From assembly GCF_036186745.1 (NCBI RefSeq), contig NZ_CP108086.1, positions 7,440,001 through 7,504,000 on the forward strand: a DNA stretch of 64,000 bases, given 5' to 3'. Below, one piece after another: positions 17,517-26,288 of this stretch; the first letter of the stretch is position 1, and each line of letters opens with the position of its first letter. The notes under the pieces were generated by a model, which ran no database searches, was not told the DNA's origin, and was given only the letters and a program-made list of their open reading frames with translations. Source of the DNA: Microbispora hainanensis. GTDB lineage: Bacteria; Actinomycetota; Actinomycetes; Streptosporangiales; Streptosporangiaceae. Made by a program: the position numbers and the translations under genes.

Positions 17517-18278
17517 TCAAATCGGGGGCCACGGTATCGCCGGCCAGTCTTCGGACGGGTGGGGGTGGACCCCCGTGGCGAGCAGCCTCTTGACCCGCTC
17601 CCACGTGGCCTCCACCTCGGCCTGGGTCAGCAGCTCGCGCAGGCGCCGGCCGAGACGCCCCCGCTCGATCTCGTGTTCCAGCCGCACCAGCACGTTGACC
17701 GCCTCGCGCGGGAGCGCCTTGCCGCGCCACTGCCACAGCACGGTGCGCAGCTTGTCCTCCACCGCGAAGCACACCCCGTGATCGACCCCGTACACGTGCC
17801 CGTCGGGCAGCGGCAGCAGGTGGCCGCCCTTGCGGTCGGCGTTGTTCACCACGGCATCGAACACGGCCATGCGGCGCAGGGCGGGGTTGCGGCTGCGCAT
17901 CAAAGCCATCAGATCGGTCTCGGGATCGGCGTCGATCCACAGCTGCACCATCCCCGGGCCGAAGGGGCCGTCCCGATAGACGGTCGGCGGCACGATGCGC
18001 CATCCGGTGGCGGCGGCCACCTCGTAGGCGGCCACCTCCCGGGCCGCGAGCGTGCCGTCGGGAAAGTCCCACAGGGGGCGCTCCCCGCGCACCGGCTTGT
18101 ACACGCACGCCGCCGTGTGCTCGCCGTTCCTGATGGAGCAGTAGAGCGTCATGTTCGTGGCCTCGACGAGTCGTCCTGCCACTTCTAAGGTGCCCTCCCG
18201 CAGCAGGCTCAGCGCCGCCGCGTCGTCCAGCCCCGGCCCGTCCACGTCGCTGATGCTCGCCTCGCCCTCGGCCGTCAT
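17517..18278 (-). CDS. SCO1664-family protein (PI3/4-kinase-like fold)
   Basis: This 253-residue protein belongs to the actinobacterial SCO1664 family, which shows distant kinase-like features. A VYKPVRGERPLWDFP segment could hold the ATP-binding lysine, and FDAVVNNADRKGGHLL together with VYGVDHGVCF resembles the catalytic and metal loops of HipA/PI4-kinase folds. ATG at 18278 has GAGGAA 5 nt upstream. It is conserved in this order with DUF3090, the histidine phosphatase, uppP and mshC. The kinase activity is an inference from motifs; no substrate is known. Confidence 0.85.
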   Translation of the reverse strand: MTAEGEASISDVDGPGLDDAAALSLLREGTLEVAGRLVEATNMTLYCSIRNGEHTAACVYKPVRGERPLWDFPDGTLAAREVAAYEVAAATGWRIVPPTVYRDGPFGPGMVQLWIDADPETDLMALMRSRNPALRRMAVFDAVVNNADRKGGHLLPLPDGHVYGVDHGVCFAVEDKLRTVLWQWRGKALPREAVNVLVRLEHEIERGRLGRRLRELLTQAEVEATWERVKRLLATGVHPHPSEDWPAIPWPPI

Positions 18279-18336
18279 CCGGTTCCTCGCCCGCGCGGCG
18301 CGAGGCCGCCCTTCCACCCGTTCACCGCCGCGCCTC

Positions 18337-18906
18337 TCATGCCGACAGTCCTCCGGGGTGGTGGCCGTTGAGGCGGACACAGATGTGGCCCTCGGGGTCG
18401 AGCGGCCTGCCGCACAGCGGGCACGGCGGGCGGCCCGCGGCGACCACCTCGAGCGCCCTGCGGCTGAACGCGCGGGCGGCGGCGGCGCTGATCCGCACCC
18501 GGAGGACGGCGGGCTCGGGCCGGTCGTCCAGCGGGGGCTCCTCGTCCTCCTCGTCGCCCTCGGTGGCCTCCTGCGCCTCGATGATCACCTGGGCGGTCTC
18601 GGGATCCCAGGCGAGCGCCATCGTGCCCACCCGGAAGTCCTCGTCGATCGGCAGGTCGAGAGGGCCCTCGTCGGCCAGCTCCGCGGGGGCCATGGCCGGG
18701 ACCGGCGCGCGCCCGCCACTGCGCCGCAGCACCTCGTCGAGCAGCTCGTCGAGGCGATCGGCCAGCACGGCGACCTGGAACTTCTCCAGCGCAACCGTGG
18801 TGATCCTGCCCTGGCCTCTGGCTTGCAGGAAGAAGGCTCGCGCGCCCGGTTGCCCCACGGCACCGGCCACGAACCTGTCAGGCGGATCGTAGTCGAAGAC
18901 CGGCAT
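18337..18906 (-). CDS. DUF3090 family protein
   Basis: A 189-residue protein of the DUF3090 family, recognised from MPVFDYDPPDRFVAGAVGQPG and ARAFFLQARGQGR. A C-terminal zinc-ribbon-like CPLCGRPLDPEGHICVRLNGH sits at the end, after an acidic linker. ATG at 18906 is preceded by TAAGGT 6 nt upstream on the minus strand, which suggests a leaderless message. It lies 9 nt after the phosphatase gene. Its position between a histidine phosphatase and the SCO1664-like gene is the usual actinobacterial arrangement, but its function is unknown. Confidence 0.87.
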   Translation of the reverse strand: MPVFDYDPPDRFVAGAVGQPGARAFFLQARGQGRITTVALEKFQVAVLADRLDELLDEVLRRSGGRAPVPAMAPAELADEGPLDLPIDEDFRVGTMALAWDPETAQVIIEAQEATEGDEEDEEPPLDDRPEPAVLRVRISAAAARAFSRRALEVVAAGRPPCPLCGRPLDPEGHICVRLNGHHPGGLSA

Positions 18907-18915
18907 AGCCCGACC

Positions 18916-19617
18916 TTATGTGGTCCCGGGTCCGCCGCCGACGGCGGCATCGCTTCCGGTGATGGTTTCTCCCCCGTCTTCGTCCTCCGACACCTCCGGC
19001 GGGGGCACCAGGTTGGCCACTCCCCCGCCCACGTCGTTGGCCCTGAGCAGGAAGGGACGCAAGGGGGTGTAGCGGATCACCGTGACGGACGCGGGGTCGG
19101 CCGTGATCCGCTGGAACTGGTCCAGATGCATGCCCAGGGCGTCGGCCACGATCGCCTTGATCACGTCACCGTGGCTGCAGATGAGATAGGTGGCCTTCTC
19201 GCCGAGCCGCTCGTTCCAGTCGCGTACGGCCCGCACGGCCCGGCTCTGCACGTCCGCCAGGGCCTCGCCGCCGGGGAAGACGGCCGCGCTGGGATGGGCC
19301 TGCACCACCCGCCACAGCGGCTCCTCGGCGAGCTCCTTCAGCGGCCTGCCGGTCCAGTCGCCGTAGCCGCACTCGCCGAACCTTTCATCGGTCTGCACCG
19401 ACACGGGGCGGCCCGCCGCGATGGCGGCGGCGGTCTCCTGGCACCGCTCCAGCGGGCTGGACACGATGGCGTCCAGCTCCAGGGGCGCGAGCCGTTCCGC
19501 GACGGCGCGCGCCTGCTCCCGGCCGCGTTCGTCGAGATGGACGCCCGGGGTCCAGCCGGCCAGCACGGGGCCGGTCATCGCGGTGAGGCCGTGCCGTACG
19601 AGCAGGACGGTCGTCAT
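18916..19617 (-). CDS. Histidine phosphatase family protein (MSMEG_4193 type)
   Basis: A phosphoglycerate-mutase-like phosphatase of 233 residues. [10 protein letters not shown] gives the phospho-acceptor His9, [10 protein letters not shown] is the second RHG-superfamily motif, and [12 protein letters not shown] has the second catalytic histidine. The C-terminal tail is acidic and glycine-rich and probably disordered. Its ATG overlaps the uppP stop by 4 nt, so the two are translationally coupled. The physiological substrate in this conserved uppP-linked block is not known. Confidence 0.88.
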   Translation of the reverse strand: MTTVLLVRHGLTAMTGPVLAGWTPGVHLDERGREQARAVAERLAPLELDAIVSSPLERCQETAAAIAAGRPVSVQTDERFGECGYGDWTGRPLKELAEEPLWRVVQAHPSAAVFPGGEALADVQSRAVRAVRDWNERLGEKATYLICSHGDVIKAIVADALGMHLDQFQRITADPASVTVIRYTPLRPFLLRANDVGGGVANLVPPPEVSEDEDGGETITGSDAAVGGGPGTT

Positions 19618-20432
19618 GACTGCACCACTCCCAGGGCCAGCAGCGTGAGGAGGAACGTCCCGGCGAAGACGCGATAGACGACGAAGATGATGGTCGAGTG
19701 GCGCGCCACGTAGCGCAGCAGCCAGGCGATCGAGGCGTACCCGACGACGAACGACACGACCGTCGCGATCAGGGTGGGCGCGACCGGGGGGCCGCCGCCG
19801 TCGCCGACGTGGCGCAGCTCGAACAGCCCCGAGAGGATCACCGCCGGGATCGACAGCAGGAAGGAGTAGCGGGCGGCCGCCTCGCGCGTGTATCCGAGGA
19901 ACATCGCGCCGGTCATCGTGGAGCCCGAGCGGGAGGCGCCGGGGATCAGCGGCAGCATCTGCCAGGCGCCGACGATCAGGCCGTCGCGCATGTTGAGGTC
20001 GGCGACCTCTTTCTTCTTGCGGCCCATCTGGTCGGCCACGAGCAGCAGCAGGCCGAAGACGATGAGCATGACCGCGTTCAGCCACAGGTTGCGGGCCGGG
20101 CCCTCGATCGCGTCCTTGAACAGCAGGCCGGCGACGCCGATCGGGATCGTGCCCAGGCCGATGTACCACCCCATGCGCGCGTCGAGGTCGCCGCGCAGCT
20201 CCGGCGTCCAGAGGCTGCGCAGCCAGGTCCACGTGATACGGACGATGTCGCGCCAGAAGTAGATGAGCACCGCGAGCATGGTGCCGAGCTGGATCACCGC
20301 GGTGAACGCCGCGCCGGGGTCGCCCCATCCGGCCAGCTTGGGCACGATCAGCAGGTGGGCCGAGCTGGAGATGGGCAGGAACTCGGTGAGACCCTGCACG
20401 AGCCCGAGCACGATCGCCTGTAGTACGTCCAT
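19614..20432 (-). CDS. uppP: Undecaprenyl-diphosphatase
   Basis: UppP (BacA) removes a phosphate from undecaprenyl diphosphate at the membrane, recycling the lipid carrier for peptidoglycan and for glycans such as those made at 1-10 kb. The 272-residue protein has about eight helices. It has the [13 protein letters not shown] motif (Glu17, Ser22-24, His26) and [11 protein letters not shown], both part of the active site. ATG at 20432 lies in the left arm of a perfect inverted repeat shared with the divergent reductase gene, and a TAGGCT -10 box lies 9 nt upstream. It heads the uppP-to-mshC gene block. Confidence 0.95.
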   Translation of the reverse strand: MDVLQAIVLGLVQGLTEFLPISSSAHLLIVPKLAGWGDPGAAFTAVIQLGTMLAVLIYFWRDIVRITWTWLRSLWTPELRGDLDARMGWYIGLGTIPIGVAGLLFKDAIEGPARNLWLNAVMLIVFGLLLLVADQMGRKKKEVADLNMRDGLIVGAWQMLPLIPGASRSGSTMTGAMFLGYTREAAARYSFLLSIPAVILSGLFELRHVGDGGGPPVAPTLIATVVSFVVGYASIAWLLRYVARHSTIIFVVYRVFAGTFLLTLLALGVVQS

Positions 20433-20473
20433 GGTGCGGACAGCCTATCGGCTAGTCTGTCCGCACCATGGAC
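20427..20473. promoter_or_regulatory. Perfect 17-bp inverted repeat over divergent promoter and both start codons
   Basis: The arms at 20427-20443 (gtccatggtgcggacag) and 20457-20473 are exact reverse complements around a 13-nt centre. The start codons of uppP (minus) and the aldo/keto reductase (plus) are symmetric inside the arms. Each strand shows a -10-like hexamer, TAGTCT at 20453-20458 and TAGGCT at 20447-20442, exactly 9 nt before its ATG. This is a mirror-image pair of near-leaderless promoters and a candidate operator. Confidence 0.75.
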
Positions 20474-21406
20474 CAGCGACTAGTCGGGCGCAGCGGTCTG
20501 TCGGTGTCCAGGATCGGGCTCGGCACGATGACCTGGGCCCGCGACACCTCCGCCGAGGAGGCGACGGCCCAGCTCACCGCCTTCGCCGAGGCCGGCGGCA
20601 CGCTGATCGACACCGCCGACGTCTACGGGGGCGGCGACGCCGAGCGTCTGATCGGGCGGCTCATCCGCGACGTGGTGCCGCGCTCCGAGCTGGTCATCGC
20701 CACCAAGGCCGTGCTCACGCCCGGCGGCGGGCACGACGCATCGCGCCGTCACCTCATCCGCGCGCTCGACGCCTCCCTGACCCGGCTCGGCCTGGAGGAG
20801 GTCGACCTGTGGCAGCTCCACGCGTTCGACCCCAGGGTGCCGCTGGAGGAGACGCTCGCCGCCGTCGACTACGCGGTCTCCACCGGGCGTACGGCCTACG
20901 CGGGCGTGTGCAACTACACGGGCTGGCAGCTCGCGGCCGCCGCCACGTGGCAGCGGTGCGGCGACTCGCGGGCCCCGATCGTCGCGGCGCAGGTGGAGTA
21001 CTCCCTGCTGGCCAGGGACGCCGAGGAGGAGGTGCTGCCGGCCGCCGGGCACGTGGGTGCCGGGATCCTCGCCGGGTCGCCGCTGGGACGCGGCGTGCTG
21101 ACCGGGAAGTACCGCACCGGCATCCCCGCGGACTCCCGCGCCGCCACCCCGCACTTCGCCGAGTTCGTCCGGCCCTACCTGGACGAACGGTCCCGCAGCA
21201 TCGTGGAGTCGGTGACGACGGCGGCCGAGGGGCTCGGCGTGTCGCCGCTCGCCGTGGCGCTCGCCTGGGTGCGCGACCGCCCGGGCGTGTCGTCGGCGAT
21301 CGTCGGCGCGCGCACCCACGCGCAGCTTCTCGGCGTGTTGCAGGCCGAGAAGCTGACACTGCCGTGGGAGATCCGCGAGGCTCTGGACGACGTCTCCGAC
21401 CCTTGA
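20468..21406 (+). CDS. Aldo/keto reductase
   Basis: A 312-residue NADPH-dependent oxidoreductase with a TIM barrel. The catalytic tetrad is visible: Asp48 and Tyr53 in LIDTADVYGG, Lys80 in IATKAVLTPG, and a histidine in LWQLHAFDP. The C-terminal SSAIVGARTHAQL is the cofactor-phosphate binding segment. ATG at 20468 is part of the inverted repeat shared with uppP, and the message is probably leaderless. The closest relatives are aldo/keto reductases of broad aldehyde or ketone specificity; the natural substrate is not visible. Its divergence from uppP is a common actinobacterial arrangement. Confidence 0.9.
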   Translation: MDQRLVGRSGLSVSRIGLGTMTWARDTSAEEATAQLTAFAEAGGTLIDTADVYGGGDAERLIGRLIRDVVPRSELVIATKAVLTPGGGHDASRRHLIRALDASLTRLGLEEVDLWQLHAFDPRVPLEETLAAVDYAVSTGRTAYAGVCNYTGWQLAAAATWQRCGDSRAPIVAAQVEYSLLARDAEEEVLPAAGHVGAGILAGSPLGRGVLTGKYRTGIPADSRAATPHFAEFVRPYLDERSRSIVESVTTAAEGLGVSPLAVALAWVRDRPGVSSAIVGARTHAQLLGVLQAEKLTLPWEIREALDDVSDP

Positions 21407-21557
21407 GCGCCGCGCCGGGCGCGTGAGGAGAACGAGAATCGTCCTCACGTATCACACATCGATACCGAACTGCAACTTTCTACTGCATAACCCCGCGCTC
21501 CGGCGAAGAGTGGCGGGTATGTCGGGGGATGGACCAGAGCACTGCGGAAGGGGACAC

Positions 21558-22613
21558 ATGGGGATCGTAGGCAAAGCCTCCGCGATCTCCGCCGGGGCTC
21601 TCGCGATCACCCTGGCCGGAGGGCTCCCTCTCGCCGCATCTCCGGCACAGGCCTTCGACTGCACCAGCGACGGCGGCCTGGTCTCGGGCCTCACCGGCGG
21701 CGTCTGCTCCCTGGTGGACGGCGTGAGCCAGCTGGCCGACGGCGTCACCGACATCGCGGACAAGGCCACCGGCGGCGCGACGAAACCGGTCACGAAGGCC
21801 GTGGACGACACGTTGAAAACGACCACCGGAGCCGCGGGCACGGCGGTGAACGATGTCGGGAAGGCGGTCGACAAGGCCGGCCGGACGCTCACCGGGGCGG
21901 CGGACAGCGCGAGCGGCGGGGCGAGCGCGGCGACCGGAGGCTCGGACGCCTCGGGCGACGCGACGGGCCCCGTGGGCGGGGTGACGGAGGCCGTCAGCGG
22001 AGCGGCCAAAGCCGTGAGCGGAGCGGCCGAGACGCTGACGGGCGGCGGAGCCACGAGCAGCCCCTCCCCGGCCATCCAGAAGATCACCGACGGGCTCACC
22101 AGCGCCGTCCAGGGCACCTGCCTGCCCCTGGTCGCCGGCGATGACTGCGCGTCCGACGAGGACGACGAGGGCGCGCGGAGCTCCGGGAAGGCGGGGACGG
22201 CCGGCAACAAGGCGACCCGGCCCAAGGCGTCCATGACACCCGAGGGCACCCTTTCTCCCGAGCCCTACCGGCCGCGTCTCGTCGCGGCGCTCGAGGACGA
22301 CCCGAGGGCGGGCCACGCGGGGAAGGTGGACCCGGACGAGGACGGCGTGATCCCCCTCCTCTGGCCCGGGCAGAAGATGCCCGAACTGTCCGAACTGCAC
22401 GGCGGCCCCGCGGGCGCGTCCACGCGGGCCCAGCGGTCCTACGACGCGGCGGGAACGGCCCTCACCGCGGTTCTGCTGCTCTCGGCGCTGCTGGCCACCC
22501 GCGTGGTCTCGGCTCGGCGGGCCCGCGCCGGACAGCAGGAGCCGGCCGAATCGATCCCGTTCGAGGGCGGCCTGCGGCTGCCCGGGAAGGCCGGGCGCCA
22601 CCGGCTCGCCTGA
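21558..22613 (+). CDS. Secreted, C-terminally membrane-anchored alanine/threonine-rich protein
   Basis: A 351-residue protein with a signal peptide (residues 1-32, cleavage near AQAFDC). A helical low-complexity region follows, with repeated GAAKAVSGAAETLTGG- and VTKAVDDTLKTTTG-like units. A few cysteines (CTSDGG, GVCSLVDG, GTCLPLVAGDDC) could form disulfides. Next come an acidic linker, a hydrophobic helix near residues 300-320 (ALTAVLLLSALLATRVV) and a basic cytoplasmic tail. ATG at 21558 has GGAAGGGG about 7 nt upstream. The pattern suggests a cell-envelope protein exposed outside; I do not recognise the family. Confidence 0.7.
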   Translation: MGIVGKASAISAGALAITLAGGLPLAASPAQAFDCTSDGGLVSGLTGGVCSLVDGVSQLADGVTDIADKATGGATKPVTKAVDDTLKTTTGAAGTAVNDVGKAVDKAGRTLTGAADSASGGASAATGGSDASGDATGPVGGVTEAVSGAAKAVSGAAETLTGGGATSSPSPAIQKITDGLTSAVQGTCLPLVAGDDCASDEDDEGARSSGKAGTAGNKATRPKASMTPEGTLSPEPYRPRLVAALEDDPRAGHAGKVDPDEDGVIPLLWPGQKMPELSELHGGPAGASTRAQRSYDAAGTALTAVLLLSALLATRVVSARRARAGQQEPAESIPFEGGLRLPGKAGRHRLA

Positions 22614-22630
22614 GGACGCCCCGGGCGTGC

Positions 22631-22664
22631 CCGGCCTCCTCACCCGCGCCCGGGAGGAGGCCGG
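22631..22664. terminator. Bidirectional hairpin between convergent genes
   Basis: An 11-bp perfect stem (ccggcctcctc with its complement) encloses a 12-nt loop just after the surface-protein stop and before the end of the convergent flavoprotein gene. There is no T tract, so efficiency is uncertain. Confidence 0.55.
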
Positions 22665-22675
22665 ACGCGGCTCCG

Positions 22676-23899
22676 TCAGGAATACCAGGTGGGCTCGGGA
22701 ATCTCGTCACGCAGCCGGTGGACGCCTACCTCACGGCGCTTGTACGCCACCGGGTCGTGCAGGGTGTGGGTGCGCACGTTGCGCCAGAACCGGTCGAGCC
22801 CGTATCGGGACGCGGTCGAGCGGGCCCCCGTGGCCTCGAAGACACGCGAGGTGACCTCCAGGGCCACGTCGGTGGCGCGCGCCTTGGCCGCGGCCACCCG
22901 CACCTCGTGCTCGCCGCGCAGCCGCGGGGTGACCTCGTCCGGGTTGAGGTGGAACCACAACCCCTCCCGGGCGACCTCGTCGGCCAGCGCCTCGGCCGCC
23001 CACAGCTTGGCGGTGAGGTCGCCGTAGAGGTCGATGACGTACGGCTCGTCGACCGCGCGCTCATACCCGCCGTGCAGCCACGGGCGGGTGTGCTCCCGCG
23101 TGTACGCCAGCGCGGTCTCCAGCGCTCCCCTGGCGATGCCGAGGTAGAAGTTCACGAACACGAGCTGGATGGTCGGCACGTTGAGGGTCGCGTAGACGCG
23201 CGGCCGGAACTCCTTGTCCACGTAACCGAGGGCGTCGCGCCAGGGCACGCGTACGCCGGAGACCGTGACGCTGCCGCTCTCGGTGAGCCGCTGGCCGATG
23301 TTGTCCCAGTCGTCGTGGAAGGTCAGCCCCTCGGAGCCGGAGGGGACGATGGCGAAGACGTGCTTGTCCGTCCCCTCCAGCACGCCCTCCAGCACGGTGA
23401 CGTCGGAGACCTTGCTGCCGGTGGAGAAGGTCTTGCGCCCGTCGAAGGTGAGCGTGTCACCCTCGTCGCGTACGACGATGTCGCGGTCACGGGGGTTGAC
23501 GGCCCCGCCGAAGAACCAGCGGTGGCGGGCGGCCTCGGCCTCGATCCGCTCCCACTGCTCGCGGGTGCCCACCAGGCGGGCCGCCCAGTTCCAGAGGTAG
23601 TGGTAGCCGAGAAGCTGGCCGATGGAGCCGTCGGCCGCGGCCACCTCGCGGACGACGCGATAGGCGGTGGGCCAGTCCTGTGCCGCGCCGCCGTGCGCCG
23701 TGGGTCCGAGCAGCGTTACCAGGCCGGAGTCCTTGAGCAGCCCGATCTCCGCGTACGGGGTCTTCGCGGCCCTGTCGCGCTCCGCGGCGTCGGCCGCGAG
23801 AGCGGCCGCCACTTCTCCGGCGCGCGCGATCCACTCGTCCGGAGTGCGCGGTGCCGGGCCGTCCGTCCAGTCCGTACGACCGGCGTGAGCGATGGTCAC
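22676..23899 (-). CDS. DszC/MsuC-like flavin-dependent monooxygenase (acyl-CoA dehydrogenase fold)
   Basis: A 407-residue protein of the acyl-CoA dehydrogenase superfamily in the branch with DszC, MsuC and SfnC-type monooxygenases. Visible segments are DGSIGQLLGYHYLWNWA, RKTFSTGSKVSDV, DDWDNIGQRLTESG and the C-terminal FWRNVRTHTLHDPVAYK that binds flavin in this branch. These enzymes use reduced FMN to oxygenate sulfur compounds such as methanesulfinate or dibenzothiophene. GTG at 23899 has GAGGAG 8 nt upstream. Divergent from a LysR gene and next to sfnG, sfnB, ssuE and ssuD homologues, it likely oxidises a sulfinate to a sulfonate. The substrate is inference. Confidence 0.82.
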   Translation of the reverse strand: MTIAHAGRTDWTDGPAPRTPDEWIARAGEVAAALAADAAERDRAAKTPYAEIGLLKDSGLVTLLGPTAHGGAAQDWPTAYRVVREVAAADGSIGQLLGYHYLWNWAARLVGTREQWERIEAEAARHRWFFGGAVNPRDRDIVVRDEGDTLTFDGRKTFSTGSKVSDVTVLEGVLEGTDKHVFAIVPSGSEGLTFHDDWDNIGQRLTESGSVTVSGVRVPWRDALGYVDKEFRPRVYATLNVPTIQLVFVNFYLGIARGALETALAYTREHTRPWLHGGYERAVDEPYVIDLYGDLTAKLWAAEALADEVAREGLWFHLNPDEVTPRLRGEHEVRVAAAKARATDVALEVTSRVFEATGARSTASRYGLDRFWRNVRTHTLHDPVAYKRREVGVHRLRDEIPEPTWYS

Positions 23900-23958
23900 G
23901 TGTCGTCTCCTCTCGTGTGCGGCGCGTCGCGCCTGCCGTCGCCCACCAGGTTAGGCAA

Positions 23959-23975
23959 CATTCTCTACTTGTTAA
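23959..23975 (-). promoter_or_regulatory. Sulfur-locus motif copy 1
   Basis: On the minus strand this reads ttaacaagtagagaatg, upstream of the DszC-like gene and inside the divergent region with the LysR gene. A related sequence stands before sfnG at 25120-25134; the two share CAAGTAG followed by AATG. It sits beside an ACTT-gtt-AAGT palindrome that would suit a LysR site. Confidence 0.45.
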
Positions 23976-24048
23976 GTGGGAAAATTGCCGAACGGCCGGT
24001 AGGGTCGCCCTTGAACACCGGCGAACCCCTTGGACGAGGTGGACGACG

Positions 24049-24975
24049 ATGCGCATCGAGCAGCTCGAATACATCCGCGCGGTGACCCGTCTCGGCTCGC
24101 TGCGCCGGGCGGCCGACCACCTGCACCTGTCCCAGCCGGCGCTGAGCGAGACCGTGCGCAACCTGGAGCGGGAGCTCGGCGTCGACCTCCTCGAGCGGCG
24201 CAGGTCCGGCGCCACGATCAGCGACAAGGGCCGCGAGCTGCTGCCGTACATCAACGGCGTGATCGAGGCGGTGGACCGGCTGCGCAGCGCGGCCGACGAG
24301 CAGCACCGCATGGCCCGCATGGTCAGGCTGGGCACGGTCAACGCGGCCACGGTCCCGCTGCTGATCCCCGCCGTACGCGCGTTCCGGGAGGCGCATCCGG
24401 CGACCCAGGTCGAGGTCGTCGGCGCGCAGCAGGCGGAGATCCACCGGCGCATCCGGGAGGGGAGCTTCGATCTCGGGCTGGTGAACTACCTGACCGGCGA
24501 CGATCTGCCGCCCGACCTCGCCACGACCGAGTTGCTGCGCGGCCGACCGGTCGTGTGCGTGCGGCCGGACAGCCCGCTGGCCGCGCTGGCCGCGGTCGAG
24601 GTCGCCGACCTGCTCCGCGAGCCCCTGATCGTGATGCGCTCCGGCTACGTCATGCACCGCCTGGTGCACCGCCTGCTCGACGGGCGGGCGCCGTCGTTCT
24701 CGTATTCGACCGACGGCGCCGAGATGGGCAAGCTCATGGTCGCCGAGGGGCTCGGCGCCACGGTGCTGCCCGAGTTCAGCGTGGCCGGCGACCCCCTCCT
24801 GCGCAGCGGCGCGATCACCTACCGGCCGCTGGCGCACCGCGTGGCGGAGGTCCTCCTGGTGATCCAGTCGCAGCGATCCACCTCCGGCCCCCGGGTGGCC
24901 CGCGACCTGCACCGGTTCCTCGTGGACCGGGCACGGGAGTGCCGCACCGACGCCCGGGCGCGCGCCACCGGGTGA
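24049..24975 (+). CDS. LysR-family transcriptional regulator
   Basis: A 308-residue LysR regulator. The N-terminal winged helix-turn-helix is IEQLEYIRAVTRLGSLRRAA followed by LHLSQPALSETVRNLERELG. The effector domain starts with VRLGTVNAATVPLLIPAV. ATG at 24049 has GAGG 8-12 nt upstream. It is divergent from the DszC-like gene and in line with the sfnG-ssuD genes, so it is the likely sulfur-status regulator of both units, comparable in role to Cbl or SsuR. It probably binds the AAGT-containing palindrome in the 150-bp divergent region. Confidence 0.88.
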   Translation: MRIEQLEYIRAVTRLGSLRRAADHLHLSQPALSETVRNLERELGVDLLERRRSGATISDKGRELLPYINGVIEAVDRLRSAADEQHRMARMVRLGTVNAATVPLLIPAVRAFREAHPATQVEVVGAQQAEIHRRIREGSFDLGLVNYLTGDDLPPDLATTELLRGRPVVCVRPDSPLAALAAVEVADLLREPLIVMRSGYVMHRLVHRLLDGRAPSFSYSTDGAEMGKLMVAEGLGATVLPEFSVAGDPLLRSGAITYRPLAHRVAEVLLVIQSQRSTSGPRVARDLHRFLVDRARECRTDARARATG

Positions 24976-25119
24976 CAGCACACGACGACAGCGACACGAC
25001 GACAAGCGAGACAACGACAGCGACACAACGGCCGGGGGCAGGGTGACAGGGCGGCCCTATCACTCCCCCGCCGATCGCGTGTGGAACTCCCGGACACGCC
25101 CGACGTACGATCCCGATTG

Positions 25120-25134
25120 TTCAAGTAGGAAATG
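25120..25134 (+). promoter_or_regulatory. Sulfur-locus motif copy 2
   Basis: The sequence ttcaagtaggaaatg lies 18-32 nt upstream of the sfnG start and matches the minus-strand motif at 23975-23959 (CAAGTAG then AATG). Two copies before the two transcription units of one pathway suggest a shared operator or promoter element. Confidence 0.45.
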
Positions 25135-25151
25135 ACTGAAAGGGGTCCTTC

Positions 25152-26285
25152 GTGTCCGCGAACGTCAGTCCCGAGCCGCTGCGGTTCGCCTACTGGGTGC
25201 CCAACGTCAGCGGCGGGCTCGTCACCAGCACGATCGAGCAGCGCACCGACTGGAGCTACGACTACAACCGGAAGCTGGCGGTGCTCGCGGAGAACAACGG
25301 CTTCGAGTACGCGCTGTCCCAGGTGCGCTACATGGCCAGCTACGGCGCCGCCTACCAGCAGGAGTCGACGAGCTTCAGCCTGGCGCTGCTGCTCGCCACC
25401 CAGCGGCTGAAGGTGATCGCCGCCGTGCACCCGGGCCTGTGGCACCCGGCGGTGCTGGCCAAGCTGCTCAGCACCGCCGACCACCTCTCGGGCGGCCGGG
25501 CCGCCGTCAACGTGGTGAGCGGCTGGTTCAAGGGCGAGTTCACCGCTCTGGGCGAGCCGTGGCTGGAACACGACGAGCGCTACCGCCGGGCGGAGGAGTT
25601 CATCCGCGTCCTGCGGGCGAGCTGGACCGAGGACAGCGCGCATTTCCAGGGCGACTTCTACCGCCTGCACGGATACGACCTGCAGCCCAAGCCGCTCTCC
25701 GGGCCGGACCGCCCGCACCCCGAGATCTTCCAGGGCGGCAACTCCACCGCGGCGCGCGCCATGGCGGGCCGGGTCTCCGACTGGTACTTCAGCAACGGCA
25801 AGGACTTCGACGGCGTCACCGAGCAGATCGAGGAGGTCGGCGCGGCCGCGCGGGCCCACGGCCGCCGGGTGCGCTTCGGCCTGAACGGCTTCCTCATCGC
25901 CAGGGACACCGAGGCGGAGGCACGCGAGACGCTGCGCGAGATCGTGGCCAAGGCCGACGTCGAGGCGGTCCACGGGTTCCGCGACGCGGTACGCCAGGCC
26001 GGCCGGTCCACGCAGGACGGACGGGGCATGTGGGCCGACTCCTCGTTCGAGGACCTGGTGCAGTACAACGACGGCTTCCGCACCCGGCTCATCGGCACGC
26101 CGGAGCAGATCGCGCACCGGGCGATCGAGTACAAGAAGCGCGGTGTCGACCTGCTCCTGCTCGGCTTCCTGCACTACCACGAGGAGGTCGAGTATTTCGG
26201 CCGCCACGTGCTGCCCATCATCCGCGAGCTGGAAGGCGAGCTCGATGCGAAGGGCGCGTTCCCCGTGGAACCGGCCCGGGCGTGA
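25152..26285 (+). CDS. sfnG: Dimethyl sulfone monooxygenase (luciferase-like)
   Basis: SfnG uses FMNH2 and oxygen to cleave dimethyl sulfone to methanesulfinate. The 377-residue protein is a bacterial luciferase-like TIM barrel. Its FAYWVPNVSGGLV opening, EQRTDWSYDYN and AAVHPGLWHPAVLAK segments are characteristic of the SfnG group, and GGRAAVNVVSGWFKGEF and EIFQGGNSTAAR bind FMN. GTG at 25152 has AAAGGGG about 6 nt upstream. It leads a tight operon with sfnB, ssuE and ssuD and needs reduced flavin from the SsuE-like reductase. Assignment rests on sequence pattern and neighbours. Confidence 0.88.
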   Translation: MSANVSPEPLRFAYWVPNVSGGLVTSTIEQRTDWSYDYNRKLAVLAENNGFEYALSQVRYMASYGAAYQQESTSFSLALLLATQRLKVIAAVHPGLWHPAVLAKLLSTADHLSGGRAAVNVVSGWFKGEFTALGEPWLEHDERYRRAEEFIRVLRASWTEDSAHFQGDFYRLHGYDLQPKPLSGPDRPHPEIFQGGNSTAARAMAGRVSDWYFSNGKDFDGVTEQIEEVGAAARAHGRRVRFGLNGFLIARDTEAEARETLREIVAKADVEAVHGFRDAVRQAGRSTQDGRGMWADSSFEDLVQYNDGFRTRLIGTPEQIAHRAIEYKKRGVDLLLLGFLHYHEEVEYFGRHVLPIIRELEGELDAKGAFPVEPARA

Positions 26286-26288
26286 TCC

